Assembly (NCBI GenBank): GCA_025267735.1
Contig: CM046304.1
Location: 25,547,381 to 25,611,380 of the forward strand
Direction: 5' to 3'
DNA from: Mactra quadrangularis
Lineage: Eukaryota; Mollusca; Bivalvia; Venerida; Mactridae
Length of the DNA stretch: 64,000 bases
Part shown: positions 23,216-35,819 of the stretch, piece by piece
How positions within the stretch are numbered: position 1 is the stretch's first letter
Layout of the letters: each line of letters opens with the position of its first letter
Notes under the pieces: generated by a model
What the model was told of the DNA's origin: nothing
Seen by the model: only the letters and a program-made list of their open reading frames with translations
Database searches by the model: none
Position numbers and translations under genes: made by a program

Positions 23216-25323
23216 GTTCGAAATGCGGATTCCGTACCCAAAGTTTGATATAGGCTGTAATGGCTCTTGGCTTGCCTGTTTACTATCAGAACACGAATCG
23301 TACACATATGCTCCGCAAGCAAGTCCAAGACACTACAACACAGTTGTAGTGGGCAGCTTCACTTTGTGTTGGGGGTAACAAATAAGCAATACACGCGCTA
23401 TTTCAACTTTTATTTCTACAGCTGACTAGCGGTTATCTGAAAGTTATACAAAACAATCAAATAACAAAAGATACAAAACAAAATATAAAAACAAACAAAT
23501 ACTCAGTACAAAACAAATGAATATAAAGTCAAGAGAACATTAACAATTTATCAAATTAACAAAATAGAACATAATATAACAAATAAGGAATCCTGTGGAT
23601 ATTTATTTAATAAACTGACAATTGATTGAAAAACAGAGTTTTATATTCATTGTACAAAAGTATGACAAAGACAGCGTATTAATTTACTGAAGTAATATAA
23701 GTGTAATTATGTTGCTTAAACAAAAATGATAACTTTAGTATTTAGAACAAAATATTTAAACAAATTATTTTACTGAGCAAAGGTAAAAATAAAACAAAAG
23801 GAAAACTTACTGAACGATTGTATTTTTCCCAATCAAAGTGAAATTGTAGTAATCTAAAGTATTTGTTCTTAACCTTTTGAATACCAAACTCAAACTGCAC
23901 AGTAGCAAGGCGGCAAATTTTGCATTTGCATAAAATTAATGTTTCCAGAAACTGTCTTGACCAATCGAAAGGCAGAAAGGACCATTTAACGAACATCTAA
24001 GTTCAAATCTTAAACTTTAGATACGGAAAAACAATACCACCCAGCAAGCCAGGACCAGAAGGCTATAAAACTACATTAAGACAGACAGTTGACATGATAT
24101 AGTGCAATTAAAAACAATGCTACAACATGAAAAAGGGTCAGGGAATAATTAAAACCAGACTAAAACAGACAGTTGATTTGATATAATGCAATCAAAGATC
24201 AATATCAAAACATGTCAAAGGGTCACTGTTAATTTGAACTAATATCAACATTCTGAGTCTGCAACATAGGCTGAAATCAGGGTTGATATATTTGTTTAGA
24301 CTGCTGGCATAAAACAAATAGAAATGATGAAACCGTAGTATTATAAGACTTTACGGTAATATCGTATACTTAAAGACGATTCTGATGATGGGATATTTAT
24401 CTATAGCATTTTTGGCAACATGGATGACAAAACTATTACAAAAATGAAATTGTCATTTAACCTAGTTACCTACTAATTTTAACTCACATTGCGTTACACG
24501 TGATGAAATTAGTAAGAGTTGACTTCGCAGAACTTCTATTGGTACACTGTATTCTTTAGGTACGCAAAGATCACAGTCGAGGTAAGGATAAAACGCCGTC
24601 TACAGACAGGCATTTAGTATATATTGCAGGTACGAATACCTATTAATGTACCAATTGCTTCACAGCAATGGAGGTTGGTGACAGCAGCGGAAAGTTGATG
24701 ACCCGACTTTCAACTATCCTTGAATTTTCCAACCACACACAATTGACTAATAGACAATGGCTTTCAATGATGATAATGGCGATTCGGATCAGTCAGGAAA
24801 ATAATCTTCGCAGACATCTGACCAGAATGCAATGACTGAAATCTGGATCCGCCCCTTTCACAAATGCATTGCAAGGTTACTCGGTAGGCCTACATTTGTT
24901 TAGTGCAGTGTATTACACTAGTATCAAATATGGCTTATCTCATATTTAATAGTCCCGAGACTAAAAATTCTCAGACATTTAAAGTCATCAGGCGCTTGTG
25001 TGCCAAATAAAGACAACGTGACCGAATATAGTCCAACTTCGTAATCTGACCTCAAACCAGTTATTTTCAAGTCTCGGAAATAGACGAGCGATTACGATTG
25101 GTCAATATCGGTAACATTCGAAACATCCTCGGTCAATTTCGCTTATTAAAGAGGTGTATATTTAATCAACTAGGCATTTTGTTCCGATTGCTTTGGCGTT
25201 GACTCCGATTTTAGCCGCAGTTTCGGCATAAACATAATGAAGCAGGGTTGAATAAAACATTTTCTTTGAATTCGCTACGCAATTCTTCGCTTCACGGGTG
25301 GAAGATCGCTGCTCATTAAGTCA
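23216..25323. other. Gene-free stretch with an 84-bp tandem duplication
   Basis: Mostly AT-rich. A diverged tandem duplication has period 84 bp (ACAGACAGTTGA at 24081 and 24165, each followed by AAAGGGTCA). A perfect 9-bp-arm hairpin (CACTACAAC-aca-GTTGTAGTG) lies at 23332-23352. No gene was recognised; the 84-codon minus ORF at 23742-23996 has no supporting feature. Confidence 0.45.
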
Positions 25324-25423
25324 TTCCTACCACAGGCGACCGGCACGGTCCCAAAGCAAAAAAATTATTACAAATGTATAGTGTTTTTCCTTCGGGACCG
25401 TGCCAGCCGCCTGTGTTTCCTAC
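25324..25423. mobile_element. 86-bp palindromic MITE with 7-bp target duplication
   Basis: The element at 25331-25416 starts CACAGGCGACCGGCACGGTC and ends GGGACCGTGCCAGCCGCCTG. The 22-bp arms carry two mismatches, and the loop is AT-rich. TTCCTAC is found at both flanks (25324-25330 and 25417-25423). A decayed relative lies at about 25900-25957. Confidence 0.8.
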
Positions 25424-25899
25424 ATGAATATGGCTGCTATTATCATAAGTGTATATAAACGTACACTTGACTTAATTTAAATTCGTCATTGACCTAGTAA
25501 CACGTATCAACTTTCAAATTTATTTTATCTTATTTTAAATCGCATCAATATTCTATTTAAAGATGAATCTATACGGATGTAGATGTATAATCAGTATTGA
25601 TTTGTCGTTTCCGTACATTGGGCTGTTCTATTGATTTGCCTCTTTTATGGAAGTTTTAATGTGCATGGTTATATGAGCAAACGCCCGAAGAAAAGCAAAC
25701 GCTATGAGTCTGCTTACATCAGTCTTTCGAGTTTGTGCGCAAAATCTTGTTATTTGTTAAACTTAGCTTTGTACAACAGCCTCAAAGATTATCTATGGGA
25801 AACAGCTTGCCTGACGGGTGTGAATGTGTATCGATTGTGTTTGCATCGGAAAACGTAGGAAACAATCGCACGATTAGTACGAAACAAGCTTGAGCATAG

Positions 25900-25957
25900 C
25901 GATCGGTACTGTTCCGAGTCAAAAACACAAAGATTCGGGACCGTACCAGCCGCCTAT
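25900..25957. repeat. Decayed copy of the 86-bp palindrome
   Basis: GCGATCGGTACTGTTCCGAG and TCGGGACCGTACCAGCCGCC form an imperfect hairpin of the same design as 25331-25416. The intervening 75-codon ORF (25631-25858) is unrecognised and probably fortuitous. Confidence 0.6.
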
Positions 25958-27461
25958 TAACTTACGCTGTCGATCAGCCATGTTTCTCCCTAGCATTAAA
26001 TCTGTTCTACTGACATTAGAGTAGATACAACCAGTAAGGCATCGCATCGACTTCCATGATAATGAAACTGTGCTCAACATCGTTTTAGTTTGTAGAATAT
26101 ATTAAATACCAGCAAATAAATCATGTCCTACTGGTATTCGCTGGACATTATGAAGACTACGATCCTTTAATGCACATGTTCTAATGAGGGATGTATTCGG
26201 AAATGTTCTGTCAGGACTCTAGTATGCATGCAAAGAACGCCACAATTAGACCAAATGATAGTTCGCGGTTCAGACATCAATACAAAATAGAGTTTGCTTA
26301 ATCTGTCTGTTGATAACAAATTGCCATAAAAAGTGTGTGTTGATTACAATAATTGATTGTATGACTATACACCAGACAGATTAAAAAATATCGCTGTAAC
26401 ATAAACAAAATATTATGTAGAACAGAGAGCGGGAGATATTTTGTAAAAACCCATTCTGATGATTATACAGTATACCTAGCGGGTTGGGAGAAGGAAAGGA
26501 AAGCTGGGGGAATGAGTCCCCAACCAAGAGGTGTTTTTAAATGCATGTTAAATGTCAAGATAGGTACACGTTTTAAAAATATTTAGCCAGTATTCATGAA
26601 TCCAGACATATACATAGGTAGGATGTCGAGGAATTTCTGAAGTGCTTCATAGGAATTCAAAGTTTGGCTATATTTTTAACGTATCATTTTGAGGGGGGTG
26701 GGGGCGAGGGGTAGATTACATAAAAATGGTGACATTTTACCACTTTCTACACATTCTATACAGTGGTCAAAGCCAATAGGAAATTCTGAGGGTATGGGGG
26801 TCTAGACCCCAGTGGCTACCCCCACTAGAACCGCCAATCGATTATCCCTTGTTGCCCCTATCAAGATATGCAAGGCTAAAAGTACCTGGGGTATGTCTAA
26901 TATAACCATAGACATGGTAATCAAAGTGCTGAAAAGCACTGAGCAAGACAGCGTTGTTTGCTGTGAAACTTCATTGGAATTCATTGGCCTTGGATGTAAA
27001 GACAAGTGGTCGTTATAATTAAGGTATAAATCAGGTTGTAGGACCATGACCTAAAAAGTTAAAAAGGCCTAGTATAATTGTACATGGACATTTGTGCAGA
27101 AAGATTTTTATGAAGACTGCTTGTTGAACTGTAAGCATATTTTGCCATAACACTATACACAGTTGTATTGATATACTTTAGGATTTTTTGTTTGTTTTCC
27201 TAGTTTTATAGCTTAAAAATAACAGTCTTTTGACAAACAGTGGTCATTATCATAAATGAAACCATCAACGAGTGTTAAATAAGACTGCATTAATTAGATT
27301 AAAACATTTTACTATAACACAACAATATGAGGTAGAAAACAACATGATTTGTTGAATTTTACAAAAACAGCAATCATTTGCCAGAGTATGTCTAGTACGC
27401 AGTATTCAAAGAATTGGATCCATTTATACCTTTCTTCCAACAATACAATTAATGGTCTAAA
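25958..27461. other. Non-coding stretch with a G-rich tract and a 14-bp palindrome
   Basis: No gene recognised. A G-rich run at 26692-26710 and the perfect palindrome GGGGTCTAGACCCC (26797-26810) are the only compositional landmarks. Overlapping ORFs on both strands at 26802-27047 shadow each other and show no known motif. Confidence 0.45.
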
Positions 27462-28149
27462 GGGCCCGTCATATAGGCCAAAACGCATAAATCACGCAAA
27501 AACACGCACAAAACTCGAGTCTTTCGTGAGTCATCCCTGATATTCGCGTTTCATCAGCCTTTCTGACGTGGAGCATTCCTAGTTGTGAGTGGAACTGTGC
27601 CGTTTCAGCGTTATGCACGATTCCAGATTTTGAACAGTTCAAAATTTATCTTTCCGTAAGACTTTACGCAGTTTTGCATTGTTTTACGTATTCTTTGCGT
27701 AGTTTGCGTAGTTCTTATGCGGATTATACGCGAATCATGCGTGGAACATCAGCGATCGTGCATGAAAATGTCGTGAAGCCCGCATCCGTTTATGTACGCG
27801 AAACGGCGTTGAAAGGACGCGACTCAGACGCACATTATGCGTAGTTCATGTGCGAATCATCCGCAAATCATACGCAGTTTATCAGTGATAATGCGCAGAA
27901 TATGCGTGGTTAACCGGGAAGCTTTCGTTGGGCACATTCAATTCTGTGCCCCTTTTGGGGCTTATGCGTGGTTTATAAGTGCTTTGTCAGTGATTTTCGC
28001 GTGATTGATTCGTAAATCTTGCATAAATGTATCGGTGATTTTTCATCGCGTAAATCGTAGAAAATGGTCAAATCCTCGACAGACAAGCACGCACAACCAA
28101 ATTTTATGCGTGATTCTTGCGTTTTGACCTATGTGACCTATCGCGACCC
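27462..28149. mobile_element. 688-bp TIR element with GGGCCC start and dense ACGCAT motifs
   Basis: The left end, GGGCCCGTCATATAGGCC then AAAACGCATAAATCACGCA, is mirrored by TGCGTGATTCTTGCGTTTTG, then ACCTATGTGACCTATCGCGACCC at the right. About 40 bp of inverted repeat contains one short indel. The interior is filled with TTATGCGT/ACGCATAA-like words in both orientations and has no transposase frame. It has the same design as the 18977 element but unrelated internal words. No target duplication was identified. Confidence 0.7.
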
Positions 28150-30911
28150 GCATCCCATGTAGGAATCCTGTCAGCTAGTGGTGAGCCAGGGTGCTCTCCC
28201 ACTAAGTGTTTTCTTCGGGAGGATCATCCCGATGGGAACTCAATTTTATATTTAAAAAAAGGTAGGTTATTTAGTTCGTAGGTCTATACATTCTATGTTT
28301 AATGTGTTAGATAGATCAAACACAAGTAATTTCTAAGTATAAACATATAAAATTGTTAAATATGTAATTAACTAAACGTATTTCTTGAGCAATTACTAAT
28401 TATAAATGTTTGTTCAAAGTTTAAACTCAAAAAATCGTTTGATCTAAAAATATAGATCTATTCTGTATTAAGTATAAACCCGGATATTTACCTAATTTAT
28501 TAAAAGTATTATCTATAAAGTTTAGAAATTATTAAATAATACAATAATTTATAAGTATAAAGTAAAATAATCACTAAATTCAAAAAATAATGATATAGAT
28601 CTATCTTGATCGAGTTAGAATAATGCTCTAAGTAGGTATACTATGGCGTTCCATAATTAACGTTAGTCCTACTATCGACCTTGACCTTCTTTGAAATCGA
28701 GCTATCTGTTTGGTCGGTGTTGTTTTGATTATAAAAGTTTGTCTGGTTTCGACACTTAGTCGTTTTTTCACTAAAAAGTTCAAAATTTTACAAAAAAATC
28801 GGGGCACGTTAATTGCAAGAACTCGAATGGGAGAGGGAATAATAGTCTATCGTTTCACCGCGGAACGCCTACTTGACTTGAGACCGCCAATAAACGAATC
28901 CATCCGCGCTCCATTTGCACTGATAATAGGTCGATCATTTTTTGTCCTACACTGTTCAATTTTCATAGCAATTGTTTGATACTCATGAAATGGAAGCATT
29001 ATGATTGTTTTGAGAACACATAAACTGAATAGAGTATCGAGTTATATAAGTTGAATGGAACTATTTATTAGGTGCGTATGATTTATTGATGAAAGGAAAA
29101 ACGGACGACGATTAACACGTCTCATTTCTGAAACCCGCTTACTATACTCGACAGCGAAGATATCGCTGTCTTGTAAAAATCTTCTACTTATGAACATTAT
29201 CCAAACCTAGTTTTATCTCGTCTATTGACATTGATAAAATCGTTCACCGATATTATGTGAATCACTCGTACTACAAGTGACAATGTTGAAAACAGTATAC
29301 TACTGTTTGTACGAGAAATAGATAGGAGAAATTATAACGATCGTAAGAGCGATGAAAATGAATACATTATACTACTATCGTAACAAAAAAATCGCCAGGT
29401 ATGTTACAGTGAAATCTCATTCAGACAGTCTGTATTATTGGTAGCTGCTACGGGAAGGGTACTTTGAGGCGGTTCTTAGAGAGGTATACTTTTTCTACAC
29501 AACAAACCGTCCATTGTTCACCGGCTTATACTGACATCCTGTAAAATTGGACAATGTAGCAGACTGCTGTCGAGCGCCACTATGACGTTGAGCCGGTAAT
29601 CACTGAATAACCTGTAATTGTTCGATATTGGTTCATAAGACCGAAACCCAAACCATTGTTTCATTGAACAATAAACAAAGGATTTAGATGTTAGATGAGA
29701 GAACGAACGGAAAAAAAACCGAAGAAGCTATATAGAAAAAGAAAGTCTTTAATTATAAAATAGTCGTGGCTGATATGCCACTGATATAACATCTGTCTAA
29801 TCTATATCTAATGACCTAGTATATTTAATTATAGACGTGTCTCATCGGAAGTGATAATGAGTCGAGACACTATCTTACCCAGAAAAACATTACGTATGAT
29901 TCGAGAGTATCAATTGTTACGGATGACTGTTGGTTAAGCCAGGTTTCACTGTATCTCAGTAGACACTCGAATACTATCTTGTGTATCTGTGTTCATGTAT
30001 AGCGAACTATTTACGATAATGTATTTCTTTCCTAAAATACATTCGACATTGAAGCTTGTTAGTGCATGGAACTAGTCGCACAATTTTACAACGAAAACAA
30101 CTACAGTGACACCTGTATTATGCTGCCACATATGAAAATCGCCCATCATGGATGCTTAAGATAGGTGACTGTTTATTTAAGATTCGTATCAGAGCAAAAT
30201 TCGAGTCTAGATATTTTTTCTTGGCTGGTTTAGCCAGGGTATTGTTAAATACAAGGTGCCTACCATTCTCGTTCCCAGAGTCTAGTAGGGTGCCCACTGA
30301 CTCAGGCTAGACTGTATAACTGCACAATCCGTATTATGTAAATGTAATTTAAGACTTGTAGTAAATAACATGTTTTTCTATCTTAATTATGTTTTATACA
30401 TATTATACAGCATGCTGTTTATATATTTGTGTTCTCAAAAATCAATTTACTTGAAATTTTTAAAATATAATGTACTTTTGTATGTACTTAAGGGATAATC
30501 CATATTTACTTTTACATTTAATAGTCAATTTCAATGAGCTTACTGTATTATTTACGATACTTGCTCATATGCAGCTCTTTAAATTAAAAGTCACTGATCT
30601 TGTTATATGTGAAGTATGAATTCCACTGCTCAACAGTGACAACCTTTTCAGTTTTTGTCATGGAATGTTTTTTGCTTTACTCCACATTTCATCAATAATT
30701 ACAAGTGTATGTACGTCCAATATTCCATATATAGCACATTATTGAACAACCATAGCACTTTGCTAATTCATGTATTACTACATGTAGATCTAATTGTCGA
30801 TAATTTCTCGTAGTTCTTACTTTTCACATATTCTATACAATCAACGCTTATTACATGCTTTAAACAGTAAGTAAAGTAATTGTATTTCAATAATCTATGT
30901 TTCATGCTTAT
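28150..30911. other. Gene-free AT-rich stretch with short repeats
   Basis: No gene recognised. It contains a second partial copy of the CATTCTCGTTCCCAGAGTC element (30263-30290). A block at 29405-29490 (ACAGTGAAATCTCATTC.. and GAGGCGGTTCTTAGAGAGG) is related to the repeats at 49500 and 58262. A perfect 8-bp-arm hairpin (GACAGCGA..TCGCTGTC) lies at 29150-29170. The 89-codon ORF at 28710-28979 has no recognisable features. Confidence 0.45.
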
Positions 30912-31100
30912 ATATGCACGTTCACCGACTTTAAAGCTATTAACCCTGATCATCGGGCTACTGGTATCTGTCTATCAATCTCCCTGGAGAGTCTTTTACT
31001 CCGCTTAGGGCAGCCCACACATTGGCGCAAAGGAAATATACCACCATCGCAGGTACCCATTTACACCTAGGTGGAGTGTAGGAATCACAGGTACATTTTC
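30912..31100 (-). mobile_element. SINE family 1, copy lacking the tRNA head
   Basis: In minus orientation it carries the body word CTAGGTGTAAATGGGTACC and the tail TGAACGTGC, shared with the copy ending at 36772. The tRNA-like head is missing, consistent with 5' truncation. Confidence 0.65.
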
Positions 31101-33549
31101 GGAATGAGAAATCCTTAGTTTGGTAACTTTTAATACAGAGTTCTCTTAAGGTTAAATAACGCTCTTTGTCCCAAATCAGAAAAAAAACTAGTTAAGTTCC
31201 GCTATAAGGAACATTAAAACCAATGGCCCTAATAGCAGAATAGCCTTAATATAGGGACATTTTTATTCTCAAAATACGCATTAGGGACTTAAAATTGTCA
31301 AAAAGCTGCATGACTTTGCCAAAACCAAGGTTGTCTTTACAGCAAAATTTTACTGTAATAAATAATCCAAAGCACTATGTCAGTTCTAATCACAAGAGTG
31401 TCAACAAATTGAAACTCGAGACTATAAAACATTGCGACGCATGTCAAATTTTGTAATACATAGGGTCACCTAATTTTGATAAGAAATTTACTCTGACCTA
31501 AAATGTTAAATTAAACCAACAAACCTCGTCAAAAATATCAATATGTTATCTGGTAGGAATGAATTGAGTTCAGTTTTGTATGATACAGTAAAATCACTGT
31601 AAGATTGTCACCCTATCATTATGTAGATAAACTAGGACCTGAGTCTTAAATTGAAATCAAAAAAGGTTAATATCTGTAATTTCAAGCTCGATACCTTCCG
31701 TACATTCTAGAATTGTACCCACTTCAATGTTTTGCATATCTGCCAGCAGCATTGCATTGAAATATGAAATACAGTCAGTTCTGTAATTATTCTGTAATAA
31801 TCTCGATTACTCTTACATCGAATATTCATTATCTCGATTGAAAATCAAAAGTCTTCTTCTTTTTTTATCTATATGAGATATTTATGCATAGCTCGATTTT
31901 TTATCTCGACTTTTTTTATTTCTCGGCCATAAATTTGAGGCTATAAAAGTTCTAAATAAGGCGAGATAATGAGACTTTTATTATATTAATATGATTATGT
32001 GCTTTTCATAGTTCCTTGAATATTTCTGATTCCGATAGTATCAAGTTGTTTTGTGTTCAAATCTAATAAGGATAATAGCCGAGGGTGTGCCTAATACGAT
32101 GACAAATCACACATTGAATGTAATTTTAACTATGTCCGACTTAATTAAGTTTTTGGTATTACATTCTGTGAGGTACATGAAAGTTACTAGAGATAATGTT
32201 GATCAGTCAAATATTTGTTCCAACTAATTTGTATATAACTTTCTTATATTGTATACTTGTAACTTTGTGAAAGTATTTACATATATGCAATGTCATATTA
32301 CGAAACTCAACTAAGTAAAATGCATGTATAATAAAAGTACAAAGGCTTAAACTCGGTTAGCTTGATGTTAAGATATCGAATTATTCAAACTTGTCCCTAA
32401 AAACATACCCAATTATACGTATTGAGTTTCTTCTGAAGTATTTTAGCCTCAGGCCTAGATTTTGCAATTAGTGGTATGTTGCAATTTCATTAAGAACAAG
32501 TAGATATACACAATTGAAGAAGAATTATTCTAATTGTTCAAAAGTGATAAATCCCATAGTGCGTATAAAGTTGTATTGTTTAACTGTGTAACATAACTTT
32601 CAAAATGTTTAATTTAGAAAATAAGAAATTATAGTTTTAAACTATTCCCCTGCACCAATATCGACCAGCTGACCGCAAAAAACATTTTAATTATAGACGC
32701 TTCAGTGCAGTGACCGAAGAATATCGGTTAAGTTTAACATAATATGCTTGTTGCAAATAAGTCGTATACATATTAAATTTACATATCAAATGGCCTTCAA
32801 TGTGTCTGAAAACTAAGTCTGCCAAATTTGGCACAAAACAGTTCTTATGTATACTGGATGTGTCAGTCCATATATGATTCATAATGTAGCTTAAACAAAG
32901 CTGTTTCTAAATTTGTATGTTTTTTCACGTCTTCGCGCTATAAAAATAAACAAGTGTTTTGTTCACATAATATATCGCCATATTTAAATATTGTTTATGA
33001 CATGACGTCAGTATACAAGGTTTTTTCTTCAAAAGTTATATTTGTCAGCTGTCGTAATTAAAAACAATTTTTTCTTATCTTCAAAGTGCGGTTTGACCGA
33101 AATATAATCATATGTTTGTATGGACACAATCCAAACACTTGATTTTCGGTCAGCTATCCTTAATTTACCGGTGACCAAGTTTCGTAGAATATCCTCATAT
33201 GAGAATGGCCAACAGTGCAAATTGGCATCCAAATTTAAACAAGTACAACGCCGTCACATTATTTTTTTCAGTCTTGATATTTGAGTATGTATCATTTAAA
33301 ATGAAACATGCTCTTAAACAAATATTTCTTTTTCGATGACATCCAAATAAGCAAGCATTGCATTGAGTTCTGACTTCCTTACTGGTGTAGATAGTTTTCT
33401 CTATACAAAAGTCTAATTATACTTCAAACACAAAGATCGGTAACCTTTTTAACTGTCAGTTATGTAACCACATCCCCATCATTCTGAATCATAGTGTCTG
33501 ATTCCTCCGATACAACAACTTGTGGTATAACTACCCAATCGAACACAAC
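31101..33549. other. Gene-free AT-rich stretch
   Basis: I see no coding exon, SINE head or inverted-repeat element. The two short minus ORFs (32691-32882, 33029-33232) lack any supporting signal. Confidence 0.45.
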
Positions 33550-34142
33550 ACCAGCTCGTTTGTATCAACTTTATTGCTACATGTACTTAGGTCGTACTGA
33601 CATCGAGCAGCGACTAACTACTGAGGGCCACTAACTGTCGTGGACCATTCAGTATGGGCTTCCATCCCACTCTCTTAATAATGATGCAGCTCACTTATAT
33701 AGTGCTTGCACCCACGCCACGCGAATCCAAGCATACGTGTTTCAACTTATCTAAAATTGGAAAACCATAGAACTGGTCAAGTGACCAATAACCTAAGTTA
33801 ATATTTGATGTTTGTCAAAGATGATAAAATCAATGGACCTATTATATTACACAACTACGCTAAGCTTCATAATGATCTACAATCTGAAATCTCAGAGAAC
33901 ATCGTGGTGGCCGGATGATGCTCCTGTAAAAAATGTAACAAAAACATACTGACATAGTAACCTACTGGCTCATATTATTAGACATGTATATTCTATATAG
34001 GTCATACAAAGATCAAGAAAAGTGTTAATACTCACCTGAGTGGTACATACTGAACATCAATGACATCTTTCTGGAGTAAATCCAGGATTTGTCCTTTAAG
34101 TACATCGTAATATACGTTGTGTAATGATTTTTCCAGAACTAT
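33550..34142 (-). CDS. Last two exons and 3' UTR of an unrecognised minus-strand gene (partial)
   Basis: The penultimate exon 34142-34036 reads IVLEKSLHNVYYDVLKGQ, then ILDLLQKDVIDVQYVPLR. It ends at a consensus donor (CTCAG then GTGAGT). The last exon starts at 33923 after acceptor TTTTTTACAG and joins in frame to SIIRPPRCSLRFQIVDHYEA and TAG (33862-33860). A polyadenylation signal AATAAA lies 285 bp downstream (33575-33570), followed by GT-rich sequence. In-frame stops just outside the exons agree with the splice sites. The first acceptor could instead be at 34138. The segment is probably alpha-helical with a basic, arginine/proline-rich end. I do not recognise the family. Tentative upstream exons are listed separately. 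Confidence 0.55.
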
Positions 34143-34217
34143 CTTACGTTAAAAAACTTTCTTGATTGACTACCGATAAACATTCAAATACTGAAAATAT
34201 TTTTCAGGAATAGTGCT

Positions 34218-34444
34218 AAGGCCACTACAAGTTGATCATATGTTCTATGGCTTTTTCTGGAAAAAAATTGGGCGAGCGAGCGAAGAAAAAAACTTAAAAA
34301 AGTCTTTATTCACTTGCTTTATATAGTGGTTTGACCAAATTTTTATGGGCGAGCGAGGAAATGAAAATATTTTTTTTGTAAAAACCGTCAAAATTAAGGG
34401 TGCGAGCGAATCCATAGAACATATGATCAATTTGTTGTGGCCTA
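34218..34444. mobile_element. ~226-bp MITE with 32-bp terminal inverted repeats
   Basis: The left end 34219-34250 (AGGCCACTACAAGTTGATCA.., ending in TATGTTCTATGG) is mirrored at 34412-34443 (CCATAGAACATATGATCAAT..). There are two mismatches in 32 bp. The interior repeats GGGCGAGCGA three times next to A-rich runs. Flanking ATAGTGCT/ATAGTATT may be a decayed 8-bp target duplication. Confidence 0.8.
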
Positions 34445-34612
34445 ATAGTATTTAAATTTGTTGAAATTACAAGTGTATACGTCAAGTCTTAGCGAGGCAA
34501 TCTAAAGTTCTATAAAAGTAAGAAGTGTTTATGATATAACTATGGCTGTCAGAAATCCTTGTCTTTTACGAAAGTCGCTGAGGTATTCCGAATGAAACCG
34601 AGTTTCCCCGTA

Positions 34613-34716
34613 CTCTTCCGGTTTGAGTGGATTCTTTCTTTGTCTTTGTCTGCAGCTCAGAGATCATTACTGTAACAATGCTTAACATTCTGGCATTGGT
34701 GTCTAGTTGAATGATT
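34613..34716 (-). CDS. Possible internal exon of the unrecognised 34-kb gene
   Basis: In minus orientation, NRIIQLDTNARMLSIVTVMI then SELQTKTKKESTQTGR lies between a weak acceptor (GGTGCAG) and a donor-like AGA/GTACGG. The phase (0) fits the 34142-34036 exon. The composition looks coding (GAG, CTG and CAG codons, amphipathic helix). However, the acceptor has no pyrimidine tract and lies 13 bp from a foldback MITE. The frame runs on through a copy of the dispersed TTCCG motif if unspliced. Tentative. Confidence 0.25.
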
Positions 34717-34729
34717 CTATTCTGCACCA

Positions 34730-34817
34730 ACATATCGAGGGTTGCCCGCAAGACTGTAGTAAGTGCATCTAGTAAAAGAGCGAGTTACTACAGTCTTGCG
34801 AGCAACCCTTGATATGT
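34730..34817. mobile_element. 88-bp foldback element with 33-bp arms
   Basis: The left arm 34730-34762 (starting ACATATCGAGGGTTGCCCGC) and the right arm 34785-34817 are reverse complements with two mismatches, around a 22-base loop. It is followed 24 bp later by another palindrome. No target duplication was identified. Confidence 0.8.
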
Positions 34818-34840
34818 CAAAACTTTCCAGATCAAATATA

Positions 34841-34895
34841 ATCATTCTCGTTCGCAGTATTGAGAATCCTACTAGACTCTGGGAGCGAGAATGAT
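34841..34895. repeat. Dispersed ~53-bp palindromic element, complete copy (inverted)
   Basis: ATCATTCTCG and CGAGAATGAT form perfect 10-bp outer arms. The core (CCTACTAGACTCTGGGAGCG) is the reverse complement of the core at 17911 and 38584. Confidence 0.75.
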
Positions 34896-34959
34896 ATATA
34901 TACGAGGTCATGCGAATTTGTGTTGTTAGGTTTGAAATACTCCCAGAAAATGACTTCTT

Positions 34960-35510
34960 CAATATCCTGGAGCAAGAAACTGTTAGGGCATTACTTAAAC
35001 TACTTGAGCAATAGAAATTGACCTTGTTGCGAATGAATGTTGCAGATCGATCGTCATACTGATTCGTAGCTGAACAGAATTAAATCGTTGAGAGGAGAGT
35101 TAAAGCCTCAAAATTCTTGTCTACATGCCTTAAAGTATTCTCCGACTTACAAAGGAAATTACCGAGGTGTTCCGATTGAAAGAAATCGGTTCATCTGACA
35201 CAGAGTATCTTCTGAACAAGAGTTCGAACATGTCTTATTAAAGCAATTAAGAACGAAGGTGTTTCTTGTCTTCAGTTGAGTAAGAAACAGCTACCTTATT
35301 GCTTTAAACTACTTGAACATTAAAACAGAACCAAGTAGTTGTAAAAAATGTAAGATGTTCATATTAATTCGTAGTCAACCAGAATTGAACTATTGAAAAG
35401 AAAGTTGAAGACTCAATTTCGCCGACATCCAACGTAAATTACCAAAGTGTTCCGATTGTAAGAAATCGGTTACTTTGACACAAAGTTTCTCAAAGCTATC
35501 ATTAAGAGGT
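34960..35510. repeat. ~300-bp tandem duplication
   Basis: Blocks starting near 34966 and 35275 share AAACTACTTGA, ATTCGTAG, CAGAATT, AAATTACC, then GTGTTCCGATT and AAGAAATCGGTT in the same order, with about 70-75% similarity by eye. Each retains one dispersed motif (35160 and 35440) followed by the small inverted pair CCGATT..AATCGG. Confidence 0.65.
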
Positions 35511-35819
35511 TAGAACCTATAATCAATGACTTCACTGAAGATATTCATGATAAAAATGTCATTAATCAATCTACTTACTGACTTTTTACGTTACCAAATC
35601 TAAACCGTCCTGATATTGGGAATTTTTGTAATAAAAATACTTTGTTTATATATAGACTTTGAACATACTTTAAGTCAGGTCATTGACATTGAAAGCCTAA
35701 AAAGTACGCTCATTTTGTTTTCTGCGAGTCGAGTAACTTAAAATGGAATTATTCAACTGTTCGATAAGTACGCGGCCTGAGCTAGTCCAACATTATTAGT
35801 CAGCCATTGACGAGTCAGC

